From an uncultured Bacilli bacterium (GTDB lineage Bacteria > Bacillota_I > Bacilli_A > RF39 > UBA660): a DNA stretch of 40,275 bases. The notes beneath the pieces were generated by a model. That model saw only the letters and a program-made list of their open reading frames with translations, ran no database searches and had not been told where the DNA came from. Shown piece after piece: positions 25,028 through 31,788 of the stretch. The stretch is from contig CALVMI010000022.1 in NCBI GenBank assembly GCA_944345045.1, positions 1 through 40,275 of the forward strand. The letters are read 5' to 3'. A program made the position numbers and the translations under genes. The number at the start of each line of letters is the position of its first letter. Position 1 is the first letter of the stretch.

Positions 25028-26310
25028 AAGAAATAATCTTAAAAGGATTAGACGAAAAAATATATTATGATGAATGTGAAAATGGTTTAAAAATTTATAT
25101 TTGGAAAAAAGAAAATGTAAATACATTTAAAGGGACACTTGTTTTTCCGTGTGGAGCGGAGCAAGTAAGTTTTAAAGTTCATAATCAAAAAAAATCCGTT
25201 CCATTTGGAACAGCTCATTATCTTGAACACATTTTATGTAAAAATGAAGATGGAAGTTCTCTTCTTGGGCAATTTAACGCTTTAAATAGTTATAGTAATG
25301 CCGCGACATATCCAGATCGTACAGCATATGAATTTGTCGGAACAGATGATATTTATGCCAACTTGAACTTATTATTAGATTCCATTCAAGAAAAAAAGTT
25401 TTCCAAAGAAGCTTTTGAAAGTGAAAGAGGACCAATTTTAGAAGAAGAAAGAATGCGCAGAGACGATGCAAATCGCCTTTCATTTTACAAAATCAATTCT
25501 TGTCTTTTTCATACATATCCTAATCGCGTGAGTGGTCTTGGAACCGAAGAAGATATCAAATCGATTACTTTAGAAGATCTAGAAACATTTTATAATACCT
25601 TTTACCATCCTAAAAACAGCTTTTTAATCGTTACAGGGAACGTAGATCCTTTAAAAGTTTTTAATTTTATAAAAGAAAAAGAAAAAACGAAAAAGTTTCC
25701 TCTTTGGGAAAAGCCTACATTTCCAAGATTTAATGAGCCCAAAACTGTTGTAAAAAACTATGAAGAAATTCATGCTAATGTAGAGGTTCCAAAAGTATAT
25801 GTTTCATTAAAAGTTCCAATAGATGCTTTACCAAAGAAAAATATTTTATTTTTACAGATTGTTTTACAATTGGTTTTAGAATCAAATTTTGGTTCAACTT
25901 CAACTCTAAAAGAAGAGTTACTAACGAAAAAACAAATTAGTACTTTGGGTACAAGTGTTGATTGGGAACGTAAATTCTTTGTTTTAAAAGTTGTCTCGCA
26001 AACTAAATATCCAGAAAAAGTCATTCCAATATTACAAGCAAGAATGAAAAAATTACTAGTGCAAGAAGAGGATATTTTTAGAAAGATAAAATCAGAAATT
26101 GCTAACTTAGTCTTAGGATTTGAAGACATAGAAACAGTTAATGATTGGCTGGGCTATACTTTGACAACTTATGGAAAAATCATAACCAATGAAAAACAAA
26201 TTTTAGAAAGTATCACAATCCAAGATGTCCAAAACATTATGGAAAAAGTAGAGACAGACCAAATGAATACTTTTGTGATGCTTCCATTAAAAAAAGGTGA
26301 TGAAAATTAA
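25024..26310 (+). CDS. ymfH: M16-family zinc peptidase, YmfH type
   Basis: A 428-residue catalytic M16 peptidase. H65-Y-L-E68-H69 is the inverted zinc motif HxxEH, and the third zinc ligand is expected in the glutamate-rich segment ILEEERMRRDD (about 138-148). NSYSNAATYPDRTAYEF matches the conserved strand after the motif. It starts at TTG 25024, overlapping the ymfF stop, with AAGGTGAAG upstream, so subunits are made in equal amounts. It is probably a cytoplasmic heterodimeric peptidase with YmfF. The stop codon overlaps that of the convergent HIT gene by two bases inside a shared terminator hairpin. Confidence 0.88.
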   Translation: MKEIILKGLDEKIYYDECENGLKIYIWKKENVNTFKGTLVFPCGAEQVSFKVHNQKKSVPFGTAHYLEHILCKNEDGSSLLGQFNALNSYSNAATYPDRTAYEFVGTDDIYANLNLLLDSIQEKKFSKEAFESERGPILEEERMRRDDANRLSFYKINSCLFHTYPNRVSGLGTEEDIKSITLEDLETFYNTFYHPKNSFLIVTGNVDPLKVFNFIKEKEKTKKFPLWEKPTFPRFNEPKTVVKNYEEIHANVEVPKVYVSLKVPIDALPKKNILFLQIVLQLVLESNFGSTSTLKEELLTKKQISTLGTSVDWERKFFVLKVVSQTKYPEKVIPILQARMKKLLVQEEDIFRKIKSEIANLVLGFEDIETVNDWLGYTLTTYGKIITNEKQILESITIQDVQNIMEKVETDQMNTFVMLPLKKGDEN

Positions 26311-26319
26311 TCACCTTTT
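26288..26319. terminator. Bidirectional terminator at ymfH/HIT junction
   Basis: A ten-bp stem AAAAGGTGAT (26292-26301) and ATCACCTTTT (26310-26319) encloses both stop codons. On the minus strand it is followed by a T-run; on the plus strand its last four bases are T. Confidence 0.85.
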
Positions 26320-26672
26320 AAAATGCTATAAACTTCATCAGGGGTCTTCTCATTTTTTCCCTTTTGTTCAGGACATAAATGGAGATGCACATGCTTAATA
26401 TCTTGCAAAGAGCCATAGTTAAAATTATAGCTTATCCCATTTTTATGTAGTTTTTCTAAAATCATACTTCCTACATTGTGAGCAATGTTAAACATTTCTT
26501 TTAATTCTTCAGCACTTAATTTAGTAAAATCTTCAATATGTTTTTTAGGAATTACTAAAGAATGTCCTTCTTTTGTTTGATCTAAATCAAGAATAGCTAA
26601 GTATTTTTCATCTTCATAAAGGATGTTTGATGGTATTTCTCCTTTGGAAATTTTACAAAAAATACAATCCAT
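26307..26672 (-). CDS. HIT-family nucleotide hydrolase
   Basis: A 121-residue histidine-triad protein. H94-V-H96-L-H98-L is the HxHxHx active site. MDCIFCKISKGEIPSNILYEDEKYLAILD and GHSLVIPKKH match the conserved N-terminal half, and the C-x-x-C at residues 3-6 often binds zinc. HIT proteins hydrolyse nucleoside phosphoramidates or dinucleoside polyphosphates. AAAGGAAG precedes the ATG. A minus-strand TATAAT at 26703-26698 with TGCAAA (26726-26721) 17 bases upstream is the likely promoter; it overlaps the cotE promoter on the other strand. Confidence 0.93.
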   Translation of the reverse strand: MDCIFCKISKGEIPSNILYEDEKYLAILDLDQTKEGHSLVIPKKHIEDFTKLSAEELKEMFNIAHNVGSMILEKLHKNGISYNFNYGSLQDIKHVHLHLCPEQKGKNEKTPDEVYSILKGD

Positions 26673-26705
26673 TTCTATCTCTTCCTTTCTTTAGGTAATT
26701 ATAGC

Positions 26706-26733
26706 ACATTTCTTGGGTGTTTTGCATAGATTA
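26706..26733 (+). promoter_or_regulatory. Sigma-K-like (mother cell) promoter of cotE
   Basis: AC (26706-26707), 17 bases, CATAGATTA (26725-26733), which fits the sigma-K consensus AC-N16/17-CATAnnnTA. The start of transcription would be about 26740, giving a short leader with AGAGGTGA. Confidence 0.65.
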
Positions 26734-26751
26734 CTATAGAGGTGAATGTAA

Positions 26752-27273
26752 ATGGCTAATTATAAGGAAATTGTGACAAAAGCCGTGATTGGTAAAGCTA
26801 AAAAAACAAATCAAATGCACTTTTCTTTTACTCCAGATGAATCTGTTGACACTGTCTTAGGTTGCTGGGTAATTAATCATAATTTTTCTGGAAAGAACGA
26901 ATCAGGAAAGGTAGGGGTTACAGGTTCATTTGACGTAAATGTTTGGTATGCGTATGATAATGATACGAAAACCAAAGTAAATACCAAAAAATTTGGTTAT
27001 AATGAATTATTAAACGTTCCTTTAAAAGACGAGGCAACCCTAACAAATAGCTCTGAGATTATTGTTCGTAGCTTAAAACAACCTAGTGTTATAAATGTTT
27101 CCGTTGTAGACGGAAATATCGTTCTAGATATCGAAAAGGAATTAGGTGTTGAAATTGTTGGCGATACGAAAATAAAAGTTCCAGTTGAAGACGATTTTGA
27201 TGATTATGAAGAAATTGTAGATGAACAAGATGTGGAAAACATTGATGAAGTAAATGAAGATTACTTATCATAA
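26752..27273 (+). CDS. cotE: Outer spore coat morphogenetic protein CotE
   Basis: A 173-residue protein matching B. subtilis CotE (about 181 aa) through most of its length. It opens YKEIVTKAVIGKAKK, then VLGCWVINHNFSG, GSFDVNVWYAYDNDTKTKV, EIIVRSLKQPSV and GVEIVGDTKIKVPV. The acidic tail (EDDFDDYEEIVDEQDVENIDEVNED) is also typical. CotE assembles around the forespore in the mother cell and recruits outer coat proteins. A sigma-K-type promoter lies directly upstream and a hairpin terminator directly follows the stop, so it is monocistronic. Its presence implies a Bacilli-type layered coat. Confidence 0.93.
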   Translation: MANYKEIVTKAVIGKAKKTNQMHFSFTPDESVDTVLGCWVINHNFSGKNESGKVGVTGSFDVNVWYAYDNDTKTKVNTKKFGYNELLNVPLKDEATLTNSSEIIVRSLKQPSVINVSVVDGNIVLDIEKELGVEIVGDTKIKVPVEDDFDDYEEIVDEQDVENIDEVNEDYLS

Positions 27274-27294
27274 GGCGAGAAATCGTCTTTTTTT
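27272..27294 (+). terminator. Intrinsic terminator of cotE
   Basis: AAGGCGA, tetraloop GAAA, TCGTCTT (one G-U pair), then T-run. It overlaps the last base pair of the TAA stop. Confidence 0.8.
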
Positions 27295-27309
27295 AATAAC
27301 TAATACATA

Positions 27310-27356
27310 GGTGTCAACAAAAAAATGTTGACACCATTATCATTTAAGAGTAAAAT
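27310..27356 (+). promoter_or_regulatory. rpsP promoter with palindrome over the -35
   Basis: TTGACA (27328-27333), 17 bases, TAAAAT (27351-27356). The -35 lies inside the right arm of a perfect inverted repeat GGTGTCAACA (27310-27319)-N6-TGTTGACACC (27326-27335). The left arm and loop are A-rich. No T-run follows and cotE already has a terminator, so an operator is more likely than a terminator. Confidence 0.7.
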
Positions 27357-27387
27357 AAAATCATCTTATGTAAAAGGAGGGAAAAAC

Positions 27388-27663
27388 ATGGCTGTTAAAC
27401 TAAGATTAAAAAGAATGGGTTCTAAAGCTAAACCATTTTATCGTATTGTCGCAGCAGACTCTAGAAGTCCACGTGATGGTCGTTTTTTAGAAACAATTGG
27501 AACATATGATCCAATTAAAGGAAATGATCGTGTTACTATTGATGAAGAAAAAACTTTAAAATGGTTAAATAATGGAGCTATTCCAACAGATACAGTACGT
27601 AGTATCTTAAGCAAACAAGGCATTATGAAAAAATATGCCGAAAATAAAAAAGTAGGTAAATAA
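27388..27663 (+). CDS. rpsP: 30S ribosomal protein bS16
   Basis: A 91-residue ribosomal protein S16: VKLRLKRMGSKAKPFYRIVAADSRSPRDGRFLETIGTYDP is the family signature. The ATG at 27388 follows AAAGGAGG, and the longer frame upstream is promoter DNA. It is followed after one base by khpA, the usual rpsP-khpA order of Firmicutes; rimM and trmD, often next, are absent here. Confidence 0.97.
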   Translation: MAVKLRLKRMGSKAKPFYRIVAADSRSPRDGRFLETIGTYDPIKGNDRVTIDEEKTLKWLNNGAIPTDTVRSILSKQGIMKKYAENKKVGK

Positions 27664-27664
27664 T

Positions 27665-27910
27665 ATGGAATTAAAAGACTATGCCGATTTTTTAGTGAAA
27701 AGTATATGTAAAGAAAAAGATCTTGTAAAAGTGAGTCAATATGAAAGCGAAGAAGAAGGTATCATTTTAGATGTTTTAATCCCTGAAAACGAGATGGGCG
27801 CGGTAATCGGCAAAGACGGAAGAAATGCTAAAGCTATTCGTACTTTATTAAATGCCTATGCTTATATTCATGAGTTAGGAAAGATAAAAGTAAATATTGA
27901 TTCTTTTTAG
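27665..27910 (+). CDS. khpA: KhpA, RNA-binding KH-domain protein
   Basis: An 81-residue single KH domain with the GxxG loop in GAVIGKDGRNAKAIRTLL (about 42-59). KhpA forms a complex with KhpB/Jag and binds many RNAs; in several Firmicutes it affects cell elongation and division. It starts one base after the rpsP stop, using GTAGG within the end of rpsP as ribosome site. Its TAG stop is in the base of the terminator hairpin. Confidence 0.93.
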   Translation: MELKDYADFLVKSICKEKDLVKVSQYESEEEGIILDVLIPENEMGAVIGKDGRNAKAIRTLLNAYAYIHELGKIKVNIDSF

Positions 27911-27936
27911 AAACGATTCTACGTTTCTTTTTTTTT
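27909..27936 (+). terminator. Intrinsic terminator of rpsP-khpA
   Basis: AGAAACG (27909-27915), six-base loop, CGTTTCT (27922-27928), then eight T. Confidence 0.9.
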
Positions 27937-27969
27937 GGTTTCATGATACAATGATCATAGGTGAGGAAT

Positions 27970-28404
27970 GTGAATAAAGGTTTTACATTAGTTGAATTAC
28001 TTGCAGTTATTGTTATCTTGGCTTTATTAGCAACAATTGCAGTTCCAAGTGCCATTGCCATTTCAAGTAGCATAAAAAAAGAACTTTATTGTAATAAAGT
28101 TGATATGCTTTTGACTGATGCCAAAAGGTGGGGAGATGAACATATAAGTAGACTTAGTGAAAGTTGTTTTCTACCCATTACCGTCGATTATTTGGTAGAA
28201 GAAGGTATCACGGCAAAAGAAAATGATACAGAAGGATCTTATATCATTAATCCTTATACGAATGAAGGGATGGATAATAATGTAATAGGTCTTTATATCA
28301 GAAATAATCGTGCACAAGCTTTTTATGTTGAAGAAAATGTCGAATTAGAAAATGCCTGTGATAATTCAGAAGTCACAGGTCGCCCAACAACAGCATGCCC
28401 ATAA
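27970..28404 (+). CDS. Type IV prepilin-like protein (class III signal)
   Basis: A 144-residue protein with a short leader (VNKG) and the prepilin motif G4-FTLVELLAVIVILALLATIAVP. Cleavage is expected after G4, with Glu at +5 of the mature protein, then a single hydrophobic helix. The soluble part is small with four cysteines (SCF, ACD, ACP and YCN contexts), which could form disulfides outside the cell. The GTG at 27970 is chosen because GGTGAGG lies just upstream. No prepilin peptidase, ATPase or other pseudopilin is nearby, so it is a lone pilin or pseudopilin that needs a machine encoded elsewhere. A TGATACAAT -10-like box lies at 27943-27951. Confidence 0.8.
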   Translation: MNKGFTLVELLAVIVILALLATIAVPSAIAISSSIKKELYCNKVDMLLTDAKRWGDEHISRLSESCFLPITVDYLVEEGITAKENDTEGSYIINPYTNEGMDNNVIGLYIRNNRAQAFYVEENVELENACDNSEVTGRPTTACP

Positions 28405-28413
28405 ATAGAAATA

Positions 28414-28442
28414 TTTACTTTTAAAAAAAAGTTTGCTAAAAT
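28414..28442 (+). promoter_or_regulatory. Promoter of der
   Basis: TTTACT (28414-28419), 17 bases, TAAAAT (28437-28442), then AGGGGG and ATG at 28476. Confidence 0.65.
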
Positions 28443-28475
28443 AACCTTACTTTATTAGAAAAGGGGGCAAAATGT

Positions 28476-29780
28476 ATGAAAACAGTTTGTTTAATAGGTA
28501 GGCCAAATACAGGAAAATCTAGTTTGTTTAATCGACTAATTGGCGAGAATCGTTCGATTATTTTAGACATGCCAGGTATTACACGAGATCGTATTTATGG
28601 TATAGCTCATTTTGAAAACAAAAGTTTTTCTTTAATTGACACTGGTGGTTTAGAATTAGGAAATGATGATTTTCGTGAAGATATTCGAATTCAAGCTACA
28701 TTTGCTATGGATGAAGCCGACTTGATTTTATTTGTTGTCGATGGCAAAACAGAGTTAAATCAAAGTGATTATATGATTCGCGATATGCTTTTAAAAGCTC
28801 AAAAAGAAGTTATTGTAGTCGTAAATAAGCTCGACAATAAACAACGTCTAGATGATATATATCGCTTTTATGAACTAGGATTTGAACATGTTTTAGGCAT
28901 TTCTGTTACGCATAAGCTGGGCATTAAAGAATTGCTTACACTTATCACGAAAGATATTCCACTTGACATGGAAAAAGAAAAAGAAGATATATGCCGTTTC
29001 TGTTTAATCGGTAGACCAAATGTTGGAAAGTCTTCTTTGGTAAATGCGTTATTAAACGAAGAAAGAGCCATTGTAAGTGAAATCGCAGGTACTACAAGAG
29101 ATGCAACAGACACTAAGTTCATGTATCATGGCAAAGAATATATTATGGTTGATACAGCCGGAATGCGAAAAAAAGGAAAAATATATGAAAGTGTCGAAAA
29201 ATACAGTTTACTTAGAAGTTTAAAAGCGATAGAAGATAGCGATGTTTGTGTAGTTGTAATCGATGCCAACGAAGGAATTACTCTCCATGATAAACATATT
29301 GCCGGGCTAGCCATTAGTTTAGGAAAAGCCATTGTATTATGTGTAAATAAATGGGATACAGTTACTGAAGAAAATGCTTTGAAAAAATGGCAAGAATTAA
29401 TGAAACATGAGTTTCAATTTGCAACTTATGCTCCGGTAGTATTTCTGTCTGCTTTAACGAAAAAAAGAATTCATTTACTAATGCCAGAAATTATTAAATC
29501 CTATGAAAATCATCATCGCGAGGTCAAAACATCTCTTTTAAATACCGTAATTAACGATGCAGTAGAGATGCACACACCTCCTTCATATAAGGGAAAACGT
29601 CTAAAAATATATTTTGTAAATGAAGAGGATACGCGACCTCCAAAATTTGTCTTTTACGTAAATGATAAAGGATTGATTCATTTTAGTTATGAAAGATATT
29701 TAGAAAACAAACTAAGGGAAAATTTTGATTTTACTGGAACACCAATTATTTTTAAATTTAAAAATCGTCACGAAGAATAA
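28476..29780 (+). CDS. der: Ribosome-assembly GTPase Der (EngA)
   Basis: A 434-residue protein with two tandem GTPase domains and a C-terminal KH-like domain, unique to Der. The first has GRPNTGKSS (8-16), MPGITRD, DTGGLE and NKLD; the second, starting near 170, has GRPNVGKSS, AGTTRDATD, DTAGMRKKG and NKWD. The C-terminal region includes PPSYKGKRLKIYFV and PIIFKFKNRHEE. It is essential for late 50S subunit assembly. Typical length (436 in B. subtilis). Convergent with the XRE gene at 29795. Confidence 0.97.
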   Translation: MKTVCLIGRPNTGKSSLFNRLIGENRSIILDMPGITRDRIYGIAHFENKSFSLIDTGGLELGNDDFREDIRIQATFAMDEADLILFVVDGKTELNQSDYMIRDMLLKAQKEVIVVVNKLDNKQRLDDIYRFYELGFEHVLGISVTHKLGIKELLTLITKDIPLDMEKEKEDICRFCLIGRPNVGKSSLVNALLNEERAIVSEIAGTTRDATDTKFMYHGKEYIMVDTAGMRKKGKIYESVEKYSLLRSLKAIEDSDVCVVVIDANEGITLHDKHIAGLAISLGKAIVLCVNKWDTVTEENALKKWQELMKHEFQFATYAPVVFLSALTKKRIHLLMPEIIKSYENHHREVKTSLLNTVINDAVEMHTPPSYKGKRLKIYFVNEEDTRPPKFVFYVNDKGLIHFSYERYLENKLRENFDFTGTPIIFKFKNRHEE

Positions 29781-29794
29781 AAAAAGAAATCCTT

Positions 29795-30055
29795 TTAAGA
29801 CTTCATTTTTTCATCAACTCGTTTTTTAAAAACTTTCTTTTGCTTATCTTCTAAAATTAATTCAGTTATAGGAACCTTTAAGGCTTTAGCTAAGTTGGCT
29901 AGAAATTCCACACCAATGTTAATTTCACCCCGTTCAACACTGGCTAAATATTTAGGGTTTAAACCATATTCTTCATAAAATTTCTCTTGTGACATATTTT
30001 TCTGATAACGAATATAACGTAAATTATTGCCAATAGTCTTTTTTATATCTTGCAT
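29795..30055 (-). CDS. XRE-family HTH regulator
   Basis: An 86-residue regulator. Residues about 5-66 form a Cro/C1 HTH: IGNNLRYIRYQKNMSQEKFYEEYGLNPKYLASVERGEINIGVEFLANLAKALKVPITEL. The tail is basic (KKVFKKRVDEKMKS). The ATG at 30055 is chosen because ATGAGG lies six bases upstream on the minus strand. It is divergent from the XRE gene at 30180, and a palindrome (30099-30110) between them is a possible operator. Confidence 0.85.
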   Translation of the reverse strand: MQDIKKTIGNNLRYIRYQKNMSQEKFYEEYGLNPKYLASVERGEINIGVEFLANLAKALKVPITELILEDKQKKVFKKRVDEKMKS

Positions 30056-30098
30056 AGTAAACCTCATTTCTTATATAAATAGTCTATTGGTCAAAGTT

Positions 30099-30110
30099 GT
30101 GGATGTCCAC
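30099..30110. promoter_or_regulatory. Candidate operator palindrome between divergent XRE genes
   Basis: GTGGA-TG-TCCAC, perfect 5-bp arms, located between the two divergent XRE starts and just upstream of TTGACC-like sequence on the minus strand. Confidence 0.4.
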
Positions 30111-30130
30111 CTAGTGATAACTACATAAAA

Positions 30131-30169
30131 TTGACAATTTATTAGTTTTAGTATAAGATAAAATACTAA
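30131..30169 (+). promoter_or_regulatory. Promoter and inverted-repeat operator of XRE gene 30180
   Basis: TTGACA (30131-30136), 17 bases, TAAGAT (30154-30159). A perfect inverted repeat TTAGTAT (30148-30154)-N8-ATACTAA (30163-30169) straddles the -10 and start region, an ideal place for autorepression. Confidence 0.65.
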
Positions 30170-30179
30170 TGGAGGAAGT

Positions 30180-30395
30180 ATGGAAAAGAAAAGTAAAAAC
30201 ATAAAATTAGAAAGTAAAAGATTAGAATATGGTTATACATATCAACAAATGGCCGACATGATCGGTGTGTGTAAATCATATTATTGGCAGCTTGAACATA
30301 ATAATCGTAGATTATATTATGATACAGCTAGAAAAATCGCGTCCATTTTTAATTTGAAACCAGATGATCTATTTTATAGTGATGCGTTAAAATAG
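30180..30395 (+). CDS. Small XRE-family regulator, paralogue A
   Basis: A 71-residue single HTH domain. It shares with the protein at 31234 the block SYYWQLE..(N/K)RRL.YD.A.KIAS.F.LKPDDLFY, so the two are clear paralogues. The fold is Cro/C1 type (TYQQMADMIGVCKSYYWQLEH). GGAGG precedes the ATG. No terminator separates it from the spoVIF-like gene 31 bases downstream, so read-through is possible. Probably an autoregulator through the inverted repeat in its promoter. Confidence 0.82.
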   Translation: MEKKSKNIKLESKRLEYGYTYQQMADMIGVCKSYYWQLEHNNRRLYYDTARKIASIFNLKPDDLFYSDALK

Positions 30396-30401
30396 TTTTG
30401 G

Positions 30402-30426
30402 CATAGAATACTTTAGGAGGTATTCT
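30402..30426 (+). promoter_or_regulatory. Sporulation-type -10 and ribosome-site hairpin before spoVIF
   Basis: CATAGAATA (30402-30410) fits the sigma-E/sigma-K -10 element, but no convincing -35 is present. AGAATAC (30405-30411) and GTATTCT (30420-30426) can pair around loop TTTAGGAG, so the ribosome site lies in the loop of a hairpin that touches the ATG in any read-through transcript. Confidence 0.5.
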
Positions 30427-30669
30427 ATGGAATTTGGCGAAAATTTTTTTAAGAAAGTAGAAAAGAAAACAAAAGTAAACAAAAATACAATTTTAGAGTT
30501 AGCAAATAAGTTACAAAACGGAAATATGAAAGATGAAAAAACTTTACGAGAAGTTATTCAAACCCTTAGTGATATGACCGGAAAAAAAGTTACAAAAGAA
30601 CGAGAAGATAAAATTATTGAAACGATTGTTCAAGATAAAGTACCTAAAGGTGTAGATAAAATGTTTTAA
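30427..30669 (+). CDS. spoVIF: Stage VI sporulation protein F (SpoVIF)-like
   Basis: An 80-residue soluble protein. FFKKVEKKTKVNKNTILELANKLQNGNMKDEKTLREVIQTLSDMTGKKVTKEREDKIIETIVQDKVPKGVDKMF follows the SpoVIF pattern: F-x-x-VEKKT, LA-x-x-x-Q, KDEKTLR, KEREDKI and a final P-x-x-x-x-x-M. In B. subtilis SpoVIF (YjcC) is made in the mother cell under sigma-K and supports spore coat assembly and GerE activity. A sporulation-type -10 overlaps its leader. It sits oddly in a cluster of XRE regulators. Confidence 0.78.
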   Translation: MEFGENFFKKVEKKTKVNKNTILELANKLQNGNMKDEKTLREVIQTLSDMTGKKVTKEREDKIIETIVQDKVPKGVDKMF

Positions 30670-30671
30670 AA

Positions 30672-30699
30672 AAGTAGAGATTTTTCTCTACTTATTATT
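30672..30699. terminator. Bidirectional terminator between spoVIF and XRE 30695
   Basis: A perfect 9-bp stem AAGTAGAGA (30672-30680) and TCTCTACTT (30685-30693), loop TTTT. The minus strand has a T-run after the stem and the plus strand is AT-rich after it. Confidence 0.85.
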
Positions 30700-31129
30700 T
30701 ACGGTTTAAAAGTTTATCTAAAGGATAAGAAAATTGTTTCGAAAATTCTAGAGCATACATTGTTGTTATTAAACATTTTCCCGTTTCATATTTATGAATG
30801 TTTGACTGTGTAGTTTGAAGAGCTTTAGCAACTTGTTCCTGTGTCATATGTTGTTTTTTCCGGAAAGTTCTTAAATTTTCAGCAACTTTATTAACATCAA
30901 TCGTTTTGCTTTTAGATTTGACTTTAGAATCATCATCAGATAAACCAGTTAAATAGTCTAGGCTAAGTTGATAGCTGTTTGCAACTTTAAAAAGTTGACG
31001 CAAAGGCATGATATCTTTACCAGTTTCCCATCCAGCATATGTTGCTCGTTGAACTTGGAGTATATCTGCGACATTTTGTTGTGTATATCCTTCATAATTT
31101 CTTCTTTCTTTCAATCTGTCAAAAATCAT
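30695..31129 (-). CDS. Tandem-HTH XRE-family regulator
   Basis: A 144-residue protein with two Cro/C1 domains. The first (about 1-62) reads MIFDRLKERRNYEGYTQQNVADILQVQRATYAGWETGKDIMPLRQLFKVANSYQLSLDYLTG, and the second (about 82-140) reads LRTFRKKQHMTQEQVAKALQTTQSNIHKYETGKCLITTMYALEFSKQFSYPLDKLL. They are joined by a Lys/Ser/Asp-rich linker. Two DNA-binding domains in one chain suggest binding to repeated half-sites as a monomer. Start chosen at ATG 31129, six bases after GGGTG. Divergent from the XRE gene at 31234, sharing a region with a perfect inverted repeat. Confidence 0.83.
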   Translation of the reverse strand: MIFDRLKERRNYEGYTQQNVADILQVQRATYAGWETGKDIMPLRQLFKVANSYQLSLDYLTGLSDDDSKVKSKSKTIDVNKVAENLRTFRKKQHMTQEQVAKALQTTQSNIHKYETGKCLITTMYALEFSKQFSYPLDKLLNRK

Positions 31130-31185
31130 TTTCATCACCCATGATTATTTTCGCATTACTTTTTCCAGAAATTGTATTTTAGTGG

Positions 31186-31212
31186 GCATATATGATAAAT
31201 ATATGCTATAAT
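31186..31212 (+). promoter_or_regulatory. Operator and -10 of XRE gene 31234
   Basis: A perfect inverted repeat GCATATAT (31186-31193)-GATAA-ATATATGC (31199-31206) lies immediately upstream of TATAAT (31207-31212) and covers the spacer and -35 position. The -35 is poor. This arrangement fits autoregulation. Confidence 0.65.
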
Positions 31213-31233
31213 TTGTTAAGAAGGTGAATTTAA

Positions 31234-31428
31234 TTGAAAAGATTTGAAAAATTATATCAAGAAAGAACAAAAAAATGTCTTTCTTATAAAGATATTGCTG
31301 ACAAAGTAGGAATTAGTTCTTCTTACTATTGGCAGCTTGAAAATAAACAAAGACGGCTGTTTTACGATTTAGCAGTTAAAATAGCTTCAGTTTTTCAACT
31401 GAAGCCAGATGATTTGTTTTATGAATAG
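31234..31428 (+). CDS. Small XRE-family regulator, paralogue B
   Basis: A 64-residue single HTH domain starting with TTG (GAAGGTGA eight bases upstream): KRFEKLYQERTKKCLSYKDIADKVGISSSYYWQLENKQRRLFYDLAVKIASVFQLKPDDLFYE. It is a paralogue of the protein at 30180, sharing the whole second half. Converges with the XRE gene at 31433. Likely Cro-like autoregulator through the palindrome in its promoter. Confidence 0.82.
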   Translation: MKRFEKLYQERTKKCLSYKDIADKVGISSSYYWQLENKQRRLFYDLAVKIASVFQLKPDDLFYE

Positions 31429-31452
31429 CTTATCAAATTTTGGTAAGTTTTT
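31429..31452 (+). terminator. Terminator of XRE gene 31234
   Basis: CTTATC (31429-31434), 7-base loop, GGTAAG (31442-31447) with one G-U pair, then five T. Confidence 0.6.
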
Positions 31453-31675
31453 CTTTTTCTTTAAGTGAGAGCGGTTCATCTATTAAACCTAAAAGATAAT
31501 CAGCAGAGATATCTAAATATTTACATATCAAAGCTAAATAAGTAATTGGCATCACGTTGATGCCTTTTTCATAACGAGCATATTGCTGTTGTTTGATTCC
31601 TAAAGCTTGTGCAACTTCTTTTTGCGTTATATTTTTACAATCTCGAATCCATTGTAAACGATCTGTATAGTACAT
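31433..31675 (-). CDS. XRE-family HTH regulator
   Basis: An 80-residue regulator. MYYTDRLQWIRDCKNITQKEVAQALGIKQQQYARYEKGINVMPITYLALICKYLDISADYLLGLID is a typical Cro/C1 domain with the DYLLGL ending, followed by a short charged tail. The ATG at 31675 follows TAGGTGAT on the minus strand; the longer frame starts without a ribosome site. Fifth HTH gene within 1.9 kb. Confidence 0.85.
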   Translation of the reverse strand: MYYTDRLQWIRDCKNITQKEVAQALGIKQQQYARYEKGINVMPITYLALICKYLDISADYLLGLIDEPLSLKEKEKLTKI

Positions 31676-31788
31676 AGCATCACCTACGATATTTATACTA
31701 TGATTTACAACAGAAAAGTTGAATGTTAAACACATGCGTTGTATAATTTAATAGAGCGTATAAACGTAATGAAACAAGGGGATAGTAA

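Noticed and set aside
23762..26310. A bacteriocin-processing role for the M16 pair
   Set aside because: The pair matches the widespread YmfF/YmfH arrangement, and no precursor peptide or transporter lies nearby.
31386..31409. GCTTCAG...CTGAAGC hairpin
   Set aside because: It lies within the conserved C-terminal codons of the XRE gene and has no T-run, so it is probably chance.
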